Made by a program: the position numbers and the translations under genes
Notes under the pieces: model-generated
What the model was told of the DNA's origin: nothing
Database searches by the model: none
Seen by the model: the letters and a program-made list of their open reading frames with translations, nothing else
NCBI GenBank assembly: GCA_030704615.1
Contig: CM060733.1
Coordinates: 41,418,001-41,482,000, forward strand
Length of the DNA: 64,000 bases
Direction of reading: 5' to 3'
Source of the DNA: Takakia lepidozioides
Taxonomy: Eukaryota; Streptophyta; Takakiopsida; Takakiales; Takakiaceae
Part shown: piece by piece, positions 11,201-25,500 of the stretch
Numbering within the stretch: position 1 is the stretch's first letter
Layout: each line of letters begins with the position of its first letter

Positions 11201-14200
11201 ATTGTTTGAACTACAGGAGGTCCACCACTGCTAATCATGAGCCAGTTCTCCATTCTTTCATTGTACCTCTATATCTAACTAGACTCCCTCACACTCCTTA
11301 AACCTCTCTGATCCACCAGGGCTACTGCGGCCTTCAGTAGTGCTTATAGAAGGGCATCTTTAGTGGTTTTTCCTGTGGGGTTCAGATTCCCTTAGGCACT
11401 GACTTGGTGAAGCCATTGTCCCTGCAACTGGAAGGACCATGTGTCACAACTTCCTACAAAGGTTCACAGATAACCAAACTTCATCATGTGCTTTGTAGAG
11501 TAATCTCCTTGGAACTTCACTAGCATGTAAAACCATGCAACAGGATTGGAGAATACCAGAAGAGAGGTACACAGAGCAAATAGACACGCCTTCACCATCA
11601 AAACGTCAGTGGTGGTGGTTGCCCTCTCCAACTGCCGTGTCACTAAAGGTAGCATAGCCTGCTTAGATAGCACAAGATAAATTACTTCTCCCAACAAAAT
11701 ACAGTGCCCTCACCAGAAGGAAAAACCTCTAGTACATCCATCATTGGACACATATTTGAAATACAACAAGAAACCACAAGAGCATACCCTGAAGGTGTCT
11801 CACGAGTGCTGACTGAAGGCCTCAGCCAAGGAAGAGAGGCCCCAAAAGAAACTTCATGATGCATGAGAAGCTCAGAGTATTTATGGGAGAGAACACCCAG
11901 ACTACAACAACTACTGGTCAAACAAACAGGCATGCAGTCCATCAGTGCTATTTGCAGGAACCAGAGAGGACAGGCGGTTTCAAAGCTGTTGGGCCTCATG
12001 AAGGTAAGCTGCTAGGCATCGCTGGTCCTTGTGATTGAAGACCGGAACAAAAGATTGTACTCATAAGACGTTGTTTGCCGTAGCCTTGTGGCCATTGACC
12101 CCGCGCCCAGTTTGAGCGGGAACAAAAGGAACAGAACCTACCTCTGTCAGGGGCTGACATTGGTAGTAAGACTTACCTTCATATAAAGAATTAATCTGGG
12201 TTTTCCAGATATCCTCTAGAAATCCCTTCACACAAGCATCAATCTGCTGTGTGTGATTTGCCCAAAAACTAGGCCTCAGGAGGGCCTGGGCTTTTGGCTC
12301 AGCCTCGAGACTTTCAAAGTTGGTAAACAGGGGTACAGGCACAATTCCCTTGATAGAGTTGAAGAGAGCGTCTCTTTGGTGAGAGAACCTCGGACAGTGT
12401 ATCAGAAAATGAATACTGTCTTCAAATTGCCCACACAACGGGCAATTGCACTCTCCCTTTCCTCTCTGCTTCTGTTTGCTGTTCAGACCGGAACAAAAGA
12501 AATGGAACGAAATGAATTTCTATTAACAAGGTTTTTCCAGAGATTTTGACACAGTGAGAAACAAATGAAATGAAATGGTGCTTTATAACGTCCGCGGAAA
12601 GCTCGTAGAGCTTATGGGACAAAATGGAAGAAAACATGAGAGAGGAACAAATCCAGAAACCACAATTAATGTTCTAGCGATTGTCTAAGGGTGAAGGCCT
12701 CGTGTAGGTAGGCTGCCACGCATTTTTGATCCTCATAGTGAAAGACATCAGTGAGAGTTTGGGTTCCACTGAATAAACAGTGAAATCTCCCACGGATCTC
12801 GTAGTATAGAGGGCAGTAGAAGAAGAAGTGTTCTTCAGTTTCAATTTCCTTGCTGCGCCCTATGCAAGCTGGACATAGGCGGTCCTCCCGTTGCAGGTTT
12901 TCCCATCTGCCAGTCTCTATCCGTAGGTTGTGGGAACCCACCCTGAACCGCCCCAATGCCCTCAAGAGGGAAGGAGATAAGGGTGCTGAAAGGTAATTTG
13001 GTCTCAAGATTCTATCATCGCGGAGCACCAAGAATGTCTCTCGATAGAAGTGGAGCTTTGTCGTGAGATTGGGTAGCATCCAAGTTCTCTTGACATGTAA
13101 TTCCATAAGCTCTCTCCGAATGAGTCTGTTGCGGTCATGTCTGGATGTGATGTCCACCTCATCTGGGTTCATTGGTAATAGGAAAGCAGTAGAAAGTCCG
13201 TTACGTTGAAATAAACTGTCCACTCGAGCATACCAGGAGTTCCTGAAACCTGCAGCTTTGAGCCTCATAGATGTTGTGAGGGCCCTTGCCACTAGCCCTT
13301 TGGGTGGAAGGGCCTGCAATCTATGGAGAAAGATTGTAAGCCTGAAGAGGGCCTCGGATTGCAATGGTACACATGCGAACTCTGCACCTAGGATCTGAGA
13401 TGGAGTTGTGCTCCTGGCGCCAAGCATTGCTTGGAGAAAAGATGACTGTAATGGTTCCAAGAAACAAAGAAACAACGAAATTTATTCCGTCCACTGGGGA
13501 CTTCAAAGGCCCATGGGATACAGTGAAATACCACAGTAGAAATAGATGCAAGAGAGATATTACACGTCAGACATGAAAGGGCCCAAGCTACACACTAGAG
13601 AGAAAGAGACAGAAGTTTGATCTGGATTATATTGAGCACACAATTGCACTATCACACTTCGAGGGATTCCAGGTTTATCCCTAGCCCCAAGAGAAGGAAA
13701 GAAACCAAATGCCAACCAAGACATGAAGAATAAAGTTATGAAGCAAAGAAATTATGTTTACATTTGGGAGAAGGCGTCCGCTGAGTTCGGCAGCAACTTT
13801 GCGAACGTCTTCAAATTCGGAAAGTCCACACATCCTGCAGGAAGCAACATAATTCATTAGAATTAGGGAAAGTCAGCATTTGCCAGAGGCCCAACAAGAC
13901 ATTGCTGGATGGATACCCACAAAATATGACAAAACAACCTCCCAGCCCTTCTGCACATATTTATTAAAAGAAAAGAAACAGTGCATGTCTTACAAACCCA
14001 CTAAGTGGTTCCAAAAATACTTGATATAAAGGTAGTAAAACGAATTTCAGTACCACTAAATTCCACACTTGAAGTCAAGCTGTGCACCTTTCTATCAATA
14101 AGGTTGTTATGCACTTAGATCTATCTGATATTTCGATGATGTCTGTACTCCACAGTTGTACCTCAGTGTTGTTCTTGGCCAATCCTGCGAGTCAAGTGAA

Positions 14201-17200
14201 AACACACAGCTGCCTGATCAACATCTCCACAAATTCCTAACATAGTGCATGAGGTGCAAAACCAACTGCACTACTGGTTTCTAAGACAATATAGTTAGAG
14301 TTGTCTTTAGTTGGCTCAAAGAAATGAAGGAGCACAAGATTCACTGTAAAGCCAACATCCCCAAAAACACCCCGATCACACTGGAAATGGCCAGAAATAA
14401 TGACCACTTGACATGAGCCAATTGGCCCAAAGATTAAGGCATGATTTATTAGGCTCCAGCTGGCGTCTTTGTGGCAGTAATGAGACAACAACGTAAAATA
14501 AGGAACTTCTCGTTCAACGTGTTTCGAGGAACAAGGGAAGTCTGGAAAGTAATTGTCAAGACCTAAAAACGACTGTGTGTTGCCTAGTAACCCGTTGTAA
14601 AGTTCCAGGCATTCAGTGTCATCAAAGGCCTTCAATGGAAGCACTCTAAGAACGAGCATCGGACTCAGTCGCTGGAAAAGCTCCCGGCTGAGTTCGTCTT
14701 CATCCTCCCTCAACTTGAGAAGCAAGTCTTCTGTCATTCTGTATGCCACATGAATCTCAAGACTGACCTCAAGTCTGGTACAGGTAGGTTAGCATAGCTT
14801 GAAATAAAAGCAGAACAAGATGCCAACTGTTTTTCAGTGCACCTGTTTTACCCACAAGTTCAGGGTTTCCAAAACTCCCACTCTGAGTCACCAATTTGCA
14901 GGTCAGGTATCTGCCATCAGCTTCCAGTGGTATTGAGAACATAAGCAGATCCAGGAGTCCATTCAGAGATACATGCATGGCATCATTTGCATGCCAGCCA
15001 TAGACCCACACCTCGTAGGCAGAAACACATGGAAGGGGGCTAAAGTGTGGGAGGGACAAGAGGACGGCAGAATAGGTGAATTACCATCCATCAAGGAGAT
15101 CTGAGGCAGACAACAAAGCTAAGTCTAGCATCTCAGATTTCCTCCAGGAAGCTATTTAACTGTGTCTATCGAATGATGGAAGGGCTTTAAATCATTTTGG
15201 ACAGACTAACTATCCAAACACAGAGACACTCACAGTGCCTGTTTGTCCATGCGCTGGAGGACATGAGGGAGGACAAGGTGTGCCATGTCACTGAGCTGGC
15301 TGCTGATGTGGCTGAAAAACCGAGGTATCACAGGATTTGAGGCCTCTGCATACATCTTGTCTAGAAGCAACCCAACCAAAGGCTCCCAGTCTTGAACCTG
15401 CCGCACATGGCATAGCTTTGATTAGACCCCTGGAACTTCTACTGCACGACAGCTCAATGCAAGACTTTCTTATTTGATCTCGCCACACTCATGGTACACA
15501 TTAAAAAGAGGTTCTGCAGCTGGTGCACTATGGAAACTCAAACACATACATCCTCTGGCATGGACTGACAGATTAGAAAATACCATCTAACTGGCGAGGT
15601 CAAGCACCCACTGCTGCAAACCAGACAATGAAATATCCTCCGCTATGAGAAGCTAGAAAATGAATGTTATCCAAGCATTACCCACCAAAATCTCTCCAGA
15701 GATAATTTAACCTTTTAGTACTACACAGCACCATCTTATCTAGAAACGTGAACCTGAGGCACTGATGCATGTTCAATTCCCAAGTACTATTTACCATGGA
15801 AGCCCAGTCTGGGACAAGACGTAAGACTCGGTCGACATCCACAGGAGCTCCTGTTACATATTGGTATTCTCAGTTCAAGTCTCATCCAACACTTTGGGGA
15901 AAATATAAATAAAGGGAAGTGCATCACTGTACGAAGCCCCTGTAGTCAAGTGTAATAAACTCTTGGAAGGTCAATCACTGTAGTTGACATAAAATAAAGT
16001 TCATATCCGATGGGTACGAAAACCTCTAACCACTTATAGATCTAAGACATTCCTCTTGAGAGATTAAAAAACTCCAGAAAGACAATGCAGAATTAGGAGC
16101 AACTTTCAGAGTAAGTGCAAATTGCAATTTCAGCACACTCAGGCCAGCCACATTGGGAGCATTAATGAAGGTTATTCAAGATCGTATCGTCTAGACTCTC
16201 CACCAATCCAATATAATAATCAAGTGTCACGTTTGAGTGGAAAGAAACACCTTGAAGCCACTTTGGAGTTTTGTACCTGATTTTGTTGGTCCGGAAGCTG
16301 AAACCTTGGGTCCACTCTGGTCCACATTCTCTGGAACATGAATCTTTCCTTCCACCATGTCACTAGAACAGTGAAAGCATTCTGTGAGGAAAAGCGTCGT
16401 CTTCTCTTGGCTACATTACATGTTTTCCTATACTTGTTGCTCACACTTAAGACGATGGCTATCTTTATGTAGAAATATGCAACAGCTCTCAATCAGGAGG
16501 GTAAGAAAGCATGTGTGAGGTGTTGTTCACCATAATCACTATTAGCTGCTAAGGAAACCTCATTTTTAGGTAAGTCACCCCAAAAACATAAAAAACTCGG
16601 AGGTAGGATATTTCACTTTTAATGGCGTCAAATAACGAAAAATTTTACACACCGAATGCAGTCCAGTAGCACAGTGATAGTATGGCCTTGGTCTGAGTGG
16701 CCCTTTAGCACTGCCCCCACAGCTGAGCTTGCAGCTGACCGCACTCGAGTGTCTGATGAATAAATTAGACGTACTAGTGCTGGGAGTGTAAAAACAGGAG
16801 CTGGGGTTCATACACCATACAAGCAGAAAGTTTTGTCAGTACATCCCATGACAAGGAAGATTGGAAAGAGTGTTTGAAGTCATTTTTCCCCTCTTGATTC
16901 ATTCTGACCTGCAGTACAAGGTATGAAGGCCCTGAAGTAAGAAGCACACCTCCACATCATGTCCCAAGTCACTCAAACTACAGCTTGCAAGGTCAAACTG
17001 AAGTACCAAGCTTAGCAAAGAGTGACGAAGCTTCCATGCGATTCGTCAGCTCCTCATCCCCAAGTCGAGCAAACAGATGCTTTGCTATGGTACAACTGCA
17101 TGGAGACACCAGATTACACCAAGCCGCATTTAGGATCCTATACACCGACCTCTTCCAAAATCATGGGCAATGGACAAGAGCCCACGACACCTTCCACTCA

Positions 17201-20200
17201 AACAGACTCTGATTGCCAACTGAAGAAGTAAAAGGAGAGGTAGGCCCATAGTGAGTGAGACCTCAAAGTTGAGTCAACCGTGTACATAGATCGGGTGCTA
17301 AGGGACAACAGCTCTGTCAGCACATCAAGGGCATTTCTCCTCTGCACGGATTGATTGGAATCGAGGCGCGCAAATAATTTTTCCAGTTCTGGCGATTCCG
17401 GATTTCTTAAACCCAGTCAAAGTAACAATGTGGTGCAACCAGCCCTTGGCACTCTGACAGAGAGAATGGCTCCCTGAAGGAGATTTGTAGAAAGAAAACA
17501 GATTGAAAGAGACATTATGCAAATGATCAGATTTTTAAAAGTCTTCTGGTAACCACATGCTTATCCTTGGTTTATGAACCTTTCTTAATTGACCTTTACC
17601 ACTCCAGATAATTTCTTCATTAGTCACCATCCACCGACACAAGATCACAAGAGTTATTAGGTGTCAGGACTCAAAAACCAGCCACAGATTTCATCATGTT
17701 ATGACATGACTTTGATACCGTTGCCTATAGCCATACCAGGCATGCTAGGGACGCCCATTTGATATCAGAAAAACTACTAGGGTACAAAACAGAGAAAAGA
17801 GAAAGGATACTCAGCAAAGAACTCAGCAACAAGAAGCACCACAGCTCTGGCTGTCGAATCTCTGGCATCCAACATGTCCATCAGCATGGGCACTATTTCC
17901 TCAATGCGAGAGGACATAGGTGGCACTATACTGTTGGCCTGCAGTGCGGTCGTCATAGGCCGAAACAACAATGCTCGCAAGACTGCCACTGCAAGGTCTA
18001 CATTCTCATTGTCTCCCACACGCAGCTGTTTACAGACGTTAAAGAAAGAGTTAGGAATCACTTCAGAAAAAGTGAGGGATGGGAGACAGGTAGAACAAAC
18101 AACAAGGGCGGCTACCTCATCCAACAGAGCCTGAAGAAGCTGTGCTTCAAACCCCTCCAAGGCTGTATCAAGGCGGCGGGGTTCAAGGCGCCCTAGCACC
18201 AAAGCCAGGCAGGTTAATGCATAGCCACGCATCTCATCAGCTCTCCTGGAGACTGTTGGCCCCATCTCCTGGGCTTCCCGCATCCAGTACTGTCCAAACC
18301 AAAGGAATTGTTAATCTTCTTAACAGAACACAGAAGCCACAGATCTTTAATCGATCTGATCAGTCACTTGCTGAGTTACGCTTGCATACACCACTTAAGA
18401 CGGAAGTGTTATTTCTCATTCTAACAATGTTGAATGTGCGTCATGGTACAAGACATTTTGTGTCCAGCGACTAACCTGAAGGCCTCCCAGCCAATGTTCA
18501 ATTATAGGCTGTGGGTTGGAAGATAGAGTGTGATCCTCCACAAGCATCAAGCTACTGTAATGTCGCCAGCATGCCGCCAACACAGCAACCCCCACTGCCA
18601 CATCAGACTCCCCTGCATTGGCAGAACAAAAGTGGCTCTAAAAACACTGAGGAACCTTTCAAAAGACGAGTTTTGCACTGTCAGAACATCTACAATCTAC
18701 TTCTATCCCTCCCATTTGTAAATATAGTACAGACTTCATGCAACATCCCAAGAACACTTTACTACAGGGACAATCATCACTGCTTCAACAAATTCACATG
18801 TCCTGGACCAATGGCCTGGCAACAGCCCTGAGATGAGGGCAACTTGAGGCTACCCACAGGAGAAATGGACTATTAGGTCGTAAGTATCAGTTTAGCAGTA
18901 ATACTTTGTAGGTATTATCAACCCCCAAATTCTACTTGAATTGCCACTCACGTAAGCGTATAGAAGCACAGGTCAACCCAACCTTGAAGCATGGCAACTA
19001 TCACCCCACCATATAAAGACTGCATGACTAGATCATTTCAATACAGTAGTGCCATGAGTGGCTTCACTGCTGCAAGCCTAAAACACTGTGATCTCAGATA
19101 TGGGACTTATCAACTGATGTTCTGCTGCAGTAGTTTACAATGCACCAGAGTTCAGAATAAGCGTACTTTACCTCCACCCTGAGCCTGCAAAGAGTCACGA
19201 AAATTTGTCAGTAATCGCAAGCGCATCAGAGCTTGCTGCAGCCCTCGTGCATGCAAGGGCCGGCCTTCCTCATTCCACTGCATACAACATGTATCAATAG
19301 AACACATTGCTTATTGGTGCATACAAGTTCTCATCTATGTCCCCAGAACCAGTTTATGGACAGCAACGAAACAACTGGTTCTTTTTACTGGGTATAACCT
19401 GACACACACACGTCTGTAGCTGGGCCTGGAAATACCAACTGTCAAGGAAGATCCAAATTCTAAAACAGTACAGAAAAATGTACGTGCTTGAAAAAATCTA
19501 TATACAGACATATATACTCACCTCATAAAGCTCTGTAACAAGTAAAATGACATGGTCCAGGTTATCCCAAAGCGCCCTTTCATATCCAACCTGTGGCTGA
19601 CTCCCTGTTTTAAGTCAAAAAAAGGTACAGAACTTTCTGAGAAGAGTGCAAGCCTGGCAGCTTAATCCTAACACTTCACTATCAAGGTTAAGAGAATGAT
19701 GACAAACATCCTTCATGGCTTACAATGCATGCAGCATCTGTATGTAAAGACCCTTCAGAACCAGAAAAAAAAAAAAATCCACTCTTGAGTGGAAAACCTG
19801 AAGTGCTAGTCCCATCCTCATCCTCGCTGGTGTGGGAGACTATGTTTGTAAAAGCTCTTGACTGGTCAGGCTCAAAAGAGCTGGAACCAGTTGGTGTAAT
19901 AAGAGGCTTATCCTCCTGATGGCCTGAACCTTTGCTCAGCTTCTTCACCCTCTTGTACTCAGAAGGACGTCCTGTCGCCAGGTACTTAGTAATCACTAAG
20001 ACACAGTCAGCAGCGGCTATGGTAAGGCGCGTGGGAGCCCTTGGCTTGCCTTCTTTCACACTGCTGGTACCAACAACACAAAAGGCTACCTTGGCTCAGT
20101 TTAATTCAAGACAATATGAATATTGAGATGTGAATACAAACACCCCACCATGAGTCCAATGGTTGAGCTGACCCATTCCTAGTACAGGTTGAAAAATCCA

Positions 20201-21839
20201 GCTGGGTCTAATCATATAGGGTGAAGAAGGGACTGGCACCCTTGCATTAACATGCTCTCACCCTACTACCAGGTCAAGAAAATCATGTACCTAGCACTGC
20301 AGACAATTTGTACCAAGGGAGGCACACAGGCCACGAAGCTCATGAAAGCTGGAGAGGGATGAGAGAGCTCCTCATCTATTTGCCCTGAACATTCACGTCC
20401 AAGATGCACCTCAGTGGACACGACCAGTTACCAACTGCAACAGAAACAAACAGATCGTTCTTGATCCCCCCCAAGATCTTCTCCACTTGGCATTGTGATA
20501 ACCGGGGAGAGGCATGAATCATAGAGAACATCAAAGACTTCAAACAGGTATGAACCAAGTTTCCATTCCAGCCTAAACATGATATGTTATGCACACAATA
20601 ACAGCACATTATTAGAGTCTTAGGCCACAGACCCACTGAAGAAGCTTCAGAAAAGAGAGATCCTTTCTCCACCAGCTCGCGCACAACTAAACACAAGCCC
20701 AACTTCACCCGGTGGTCCCACTGAGAGGTTGCAGCAATAGCTGCCCAGCTCTTCGCCAGAGCCCCCCCCACCTCCCTTTTCTTCAAAAGCCAGTGCATAA
20801 GGGCGAAGACTTTCCTGCGATTGCTCTGGTCTTTCGACTTCACAACCTGCCCAATTTGTGTGAATGATTGGAGTCAAAACAACATTCACAACCAACCAAA
20901 AATAAATCTTGAAGAAAAGGTGGACACAAAAATTGCCCAAGGAGGATCCCGTGTTCCAGTTTACTGCTTCCTTGTACTCTGAGGACCAACATACTACAAA
21001 AGGCAGCAGCCATTGTGATCACGGGCTTTACCTAGGGAGAAATTAGTAAACTGTTGGTGAGAACAGAACAAGAACTGTTCCTCAAGGCATCTATTTGAAA
21101 TAAAAGGCGATGTAGAGACCCTGCACAGATCTCCACACTCAGATATGGGCTTGAGTAGAAGAATATAGGACTCCTAAGATTTGATCCACCCTCAAACCAA
21201 AATTTCAAGCAGGTCTCCAATCAGACATAAAGACAGGGTTATGTCTGAATGTACAGAAGCAGCTAATGCTAAACCCAACTGTGAAGTTCAGACACAGCAT
21301 ACATGCTCCAGCAGAGGAACAGATATCTGGTCTAGCAATGTTCCACTTCGCAAGCCCTTCTCCACGTGATGAAGCAGTGCGGCCACGGCCCGCCCTACTG
21401 ACCCTGCTATGTCAACCAAGGGAGTGGCTCTGTCATGAGAAGGTTAACAAAGACCATCGCTTGCTGGACTTGACCTAGATTTGCTTCAGACTTATGGATG
21501 GTCGGATGTACCCCCACCTCCTAGGCTCCTCCCAGTTCCTCAAGTTCACAAACTAAATTGGCATCCAAGGAAAAAGGGCTGAGCTACACTTGTCAAGACA
21601 ACGGCTCTAAACTTTGGGTTTTGGACAAAACTGCTAACAACCTCGACGGTATTGACAAGATAAAAGCTCTGACCTTGTTGTGACTGCAGAGTATCTGAAG
21701 ACAAAATTTTCTCTATTTTCCGACTCTCTGCAGCGAAGAGAGTACTGAGCACGCGACCCAATGGTGGCACTGGATCCTGTCTGTTTGTCTCCCATAACAG
21801 CCGAGTCTCATCATCGCTTGCTCTCGTTGATGGAAACAT
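8275..21839 (-). CDS. ARM/HEAT-repeat superfamily protein, about 20 exons
   Basis: Many minus-strand exons encode amphipathic helical repeats and appear to form one gene. Exons 5' to 3' (most edges approximate): 21839-21674 (ATG, MFPSTRASDDETRLLWETN), 20845-20620, 20060-19720, 19591-19523, 19275-19177, 18614-18480, 18285-18110, 18045-17812, 17410-17275, 17110-17005, 16745-16655, 16385-16278, 15402-15233, 15060-14865, 14750-14570, 11660-11557, 10917-10695, 10275-10063, 9165-9015 and 8469-8275 (TAG). Conserved-looking stretches include QHGCIDCFAAMICAEL and GAKLLASLLASEDGLVDE. The last two exons join in phase at SAE/ERIAGAK. The pattern recalls an uncharacterised plant ARM-repeat family (Arabidopsis At3g57570-like, from memory). 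ARM repeats form protein-binding scaffolds; no enzyme motif is visible. The intron at 14.5-11.7 kb holds two LINE tails. Some exons may be missed. Confidence 0.72.
12061..12500 (-). mobile_element. LINE ORF2 C-terminal fragment (zinc-knuckle end) inside an intron
   Basis: The minus strand encodes CGQFEDSIHFLIHCPRFSHQ, then LFTNFESLEAEPKAQALL and QQIDACVKGFLEDIWKTQ. This Cys/His knuckle follows reverse transcriptase in plant LINEs. It is homologous to 3.9-4.3 kb and lies in the large ARM-gene intron in the same orientation as the gene. It is 5'-truncated. Confidence 0.75.
12555..13475 (-). mobile_element. 5'-truncated LINE: ORF2 C-terminus plus 3' UTR
   Basis: An open frame (13475-12666) encodes the end of a LINE ORF2 protein with knuckle RLCPACIGRSKEIETEEHFF followed by FYCPLYYEIRGRF, a C-x2-C-H-C pattern. 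After its stop comes a 3' UTR of about 110 bp that reads, on the minus strand, toward GCACCATTTCATTTCATTTG. That same 3' UTR recurs at 48.07-48.24 kb, which marks it as a mobile 3' end. The frame is surprisingly intact, so the copy may be fairly young. It sits in the ARM-gene intron beside the 12.06-kb fragment. Confidence 0.78.
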
Positions 21840-22513
21840 CTTCTATGGCCTGTGAAAAAAACCATTCGAACACTGAGCACAATCAGAACCAAAAACAAAG
21901 CATACTGTACTGACCACCCTGTAGATGCGAACAATTTGCGACAATAGTGATAAACAAATGCCCCAAGGACCCGATCTTCCACATTGTATATCTGGCTTCC
22001 ACAAAGCCTGCCAGTTTCTAGGATGAGATGAACCTGGAAACAACAAAATTCCGCACATACAGGGTTCAGGGTTTAAGGTTCGAATTGCCGCAGAGTCCCC
22101 CTGGGAGCCAATTCAGGAGAAGAAAAGACGAAAAATCCGGGGAAGTCTTACCGCTCCAATCTCGGTGTGAAGCAAGGAACATAATCAACGCCAGAGACTC
22201 AAACCACCCAGACAACAAATCAAAGCTCCTAGAAATCTCGTCGGTATCATAGTTCTCGATCGAAGTTGTTATGCAGAGGATCAAAACTGGGCGTTTTTCA
22301 CCCCTTATTTCGTCGGCGCTTCTTTGAAAAGGCAGAGTGAAGATGGCAAAACCAAGTTTGCTGTGCACCCACTTTTGCGGAGAAGAGTTACATCAAATTT
22401 GTGAGAAGTCAGTGACAATATAGGAAGCATCAGTCTGGAAGTGATCGCGTGTAATCCACGACTGTGGTTGTGTGATTCAGGTGTAAAGCACAGGTGTTCG
22501 GAGCAGACAAGAC
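21840..22513. promoter_or_regulatory. Divergent promoter region between ARM-repeat gene and FAD monooxygenase
   Basis: The start codons of the two genes are 674 bp apart on opposite strands. An open stretch on the minus strand at 22066-22368 has no ATG start and may be 5' UTR. I see no clear TATA box. Confidence 0.45.
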
Positions 22514-25500
22514 ATGGGGGCCAGCGTCATGACGAGCCCCTACGTTTATCGGCTTTCGCAACTACGCTATAGAAGCTGCGACTTGCAAGTGGGTGGCCGC
22601 ACAAATTGGTTTGCGAGGAATGTGGGCTTCTGCTCTGACGTGCGCGCCTCTACTTTCCACCGGATCCCCTCAGACCCGCATAATGATGGGAACGCTACTA
22701 AGCATTTGAAGGAGTGGTGCAGGTGCACCAGACGGGGAGTGGGTGCATGTCTCAGAAGAGCGAGGCGAAAGCAGAGGCGCCCCAATGTGGTGTACTGTGG
22801 TAGCAAGGAGAGTGAGGGTGCAAAGCGGGCAGTTATTGTGGGGGCAGGTCCTGCAGGGGCTTTGCTTGCACTGATGTTGGCACGGAAGGATTGGAAGGTA
22901 GACGTCTTCGAGCGCAAACAGTGGCAGGATGGGTACTGGGCACCGGGTGAGGCTGATGGCTGGAGTGTTATGTTAGGGAGTCGAGCGGCAGACGTGTTGC
23001 ACAAGATTGGCCTGAAGGAGCAGGTCTGGGCCAAGGGAGTTGTTTGCAGGGGCCGCACTTCTGTCAGAGGTATGCCCGGTACCAAATGAGAAACGGAATA
23101 GCATTCACTTGTCGTGAAATAACTCTGGTTCCTTGAGTCACTGCCGGTGCCTAGTTTATGGTTTTGCCGCTTCTGACAAGCTGTCATTGATGTATATTCT
23201 ACTCTCTCTTTCCCGCTCCCAAGCTTCTGGTGTTTATAAACACTAAGAGGTTTAGGAGCTTCTGAGCTTCAGGGAGAAAAATGTGTACTAGGCTTGGGGT
23301 TCAATTCTAAGTGTGATTTGAATCTAAAATGGACCTTTCTAAGACAGATTGGACGTCATGATGGAGGGCAGGCCTCAGTCGGGAGATAACATGGGCTTGC
23401 TGCTGTTGGCAGGGAGGGGCATGACCCCTAAGTACCAGGCATATGGATATGAAATGTTAGCAATTCCTCAGGCCGATTTAGCTGCAGTTCTTATCAACTC
23501 TGGTCTGTGCAGCCATCCATTGCAAATCTCCTACCATTTTGGGTGGTCCCTAGAAACTCTGCATCCAGAGACTGCTACTGCAGAGTTCAGACTGTTTGGA
23601 AGTGATGGAAATCTGCAAGGAAGAATGGCGCTGACTGCTGATCTGCTTGTTGGGGCTGATGGACTTCACTCCAAAACAAGACATGAATTGGCAGCTAAAC
23701 TCCCCTCATTCCCATGCTCTCTGCACTCCATTCCTGCAGGTCGCAATCTCCGGTAAGTTTGACCTCCTTGTTAGCCAATTAACACAGTACCACTTTCGTG
23801 AAGGGTAAGGCTGGGTAGAAGGCAAAGGAGTGGGTATGCAGGCAGGTTTCAGGATCAGCCCTCTTAATTGGGGTTCCCTGCCGCATGTATGGGGTCAGGC
23901 TCAGGGTTCCAGTGGACGTAATAGGCACACAAGAAGACCAGTCAGGGAAGAATTTTGGCCCAAGTCTGCTTGTTGTTAGCAGGCCTCCTCGACTTCTGTG
24001 GGGTCTCCCCAACTGTGATGGAACTTTTAATCTAACGCTTCAAGGCATCATCGGTTCCACTGCTGCTGATGTATCAGAAGAGATGTATGAGAGTTTTCCA
24101 GAGGTTTGCACACTACATTGGTTTTATGAACTGGGAGGATGGGTGCTCATTTGACTATGTGAGAAATAGCTTTAGAAAGGTTAACTGTCCTGGTTGTCCA
24201 GTCCGTAGTATCCTTTGAACTCCTCTCTGAGCTGGTGATGATTCTGGGCAAGTTTAGCAGTATCTGTGTTTGAAGCTCATTGCACTTCTGACTATTGTAC
24301 ACTTGAATGGCGCAGCTGGCAGACGTCTTTCGAGTGGAAGGGGAGGCCACCGCTCAGTTAGCTGGTGCCAAAGACCGTGTGCAAGGCACGGTTACAGCTC
24401 CACAGTACCACTACAAGCAGATAGTACATTGCGACTACCTGTGCTGCACTTTTGTATTGGCTTCAGGGCTGAATTTAAATGGCTACATACATTGCATGTT
24501 CCCTGCAGCCATATCCTCAACAGTAAGGTGAAGAGCTTTGACACAGTTGACAAAAAACAGAGACACCTATTGTCAGCACTTTAAAAACCTGCAACATCGA
24601 TACTCACTCTCCGAATGGCCTCAACTTACAATCTCGAAGGACTTCACGTGGCACATAACAGGACTCATGGTATTAATGATGTGCTAAGAATGAACCGAAT
24701 CTTTACTGTCCCCTTGGACATCAGGGAAAGCTGAACGGGTTGGATTCCTGTTACGATCGAGATCTGGACAGAAACGTAATAAGTGGTATTAGAGCCATGT
24801 GAAAACGGGAACCAATGATGCCCAAATGAAGAGAAAGAGACAAGAGTATTTGATGGCAAGCAGCTCCCACAACAGGGACATTCAGAATGAGTCGGCAAGG
24901 GAACAGATAGACTGGATACACAAGCAATGGCTGGCTGTTTGATTGTTATCTAGCAGACCTTCACAGTTGTTAATGTGATTGACGAGAACTTCATGGTGAT
25001 GGCTGGTGGGGGGGTTTGGGCAGGTGCTTATGGGTGATGCCGCACATGCCTTGCTAAATGTCACCCACTTGGGCACAGGCTTGGCCCTCGAGGACTGCTT
25101 GGTGCTTGACCGTCTGCTGCAAGAGTCACTCACAGCTACCCAGACCAAGGATGGAAATGTGGCAGACTCTGTGGCAGCCGCTCTAGCTTGTTTCTCTGAG
25201 GAGCGTATGCCAGAGATGCATGAAGCTGCCCAGCTTTGTGCTGATATTGCTAAAACTAACATGTAAGACATCCCATCAGTTTGCGTTTGCTTGGTTGAAT
25301 AAGGTGCCAGTTCTCATAGCCATGTTAAGTAGTCAACCCGTCATGCCAATTCTGGTAGTCAGAAAGAAGTTGGTGAAGGTGATTCGATACTGTCAAGCTC
25401 CTATTGAGAAATTTTCACAAAAGAATACCAGTTCTGATTCCCGAAAGCGAAAGCATCAGTGCATCAAATCCTTCCATAACTCTGCATATATACCTTTCAA

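Noticed and set aside
22567-23187. Minus-strand 206-aa ORF opposite monooxygenase exon 1
   Set aside because: Antisense shadow of an exon that carries the Rossmann motif.
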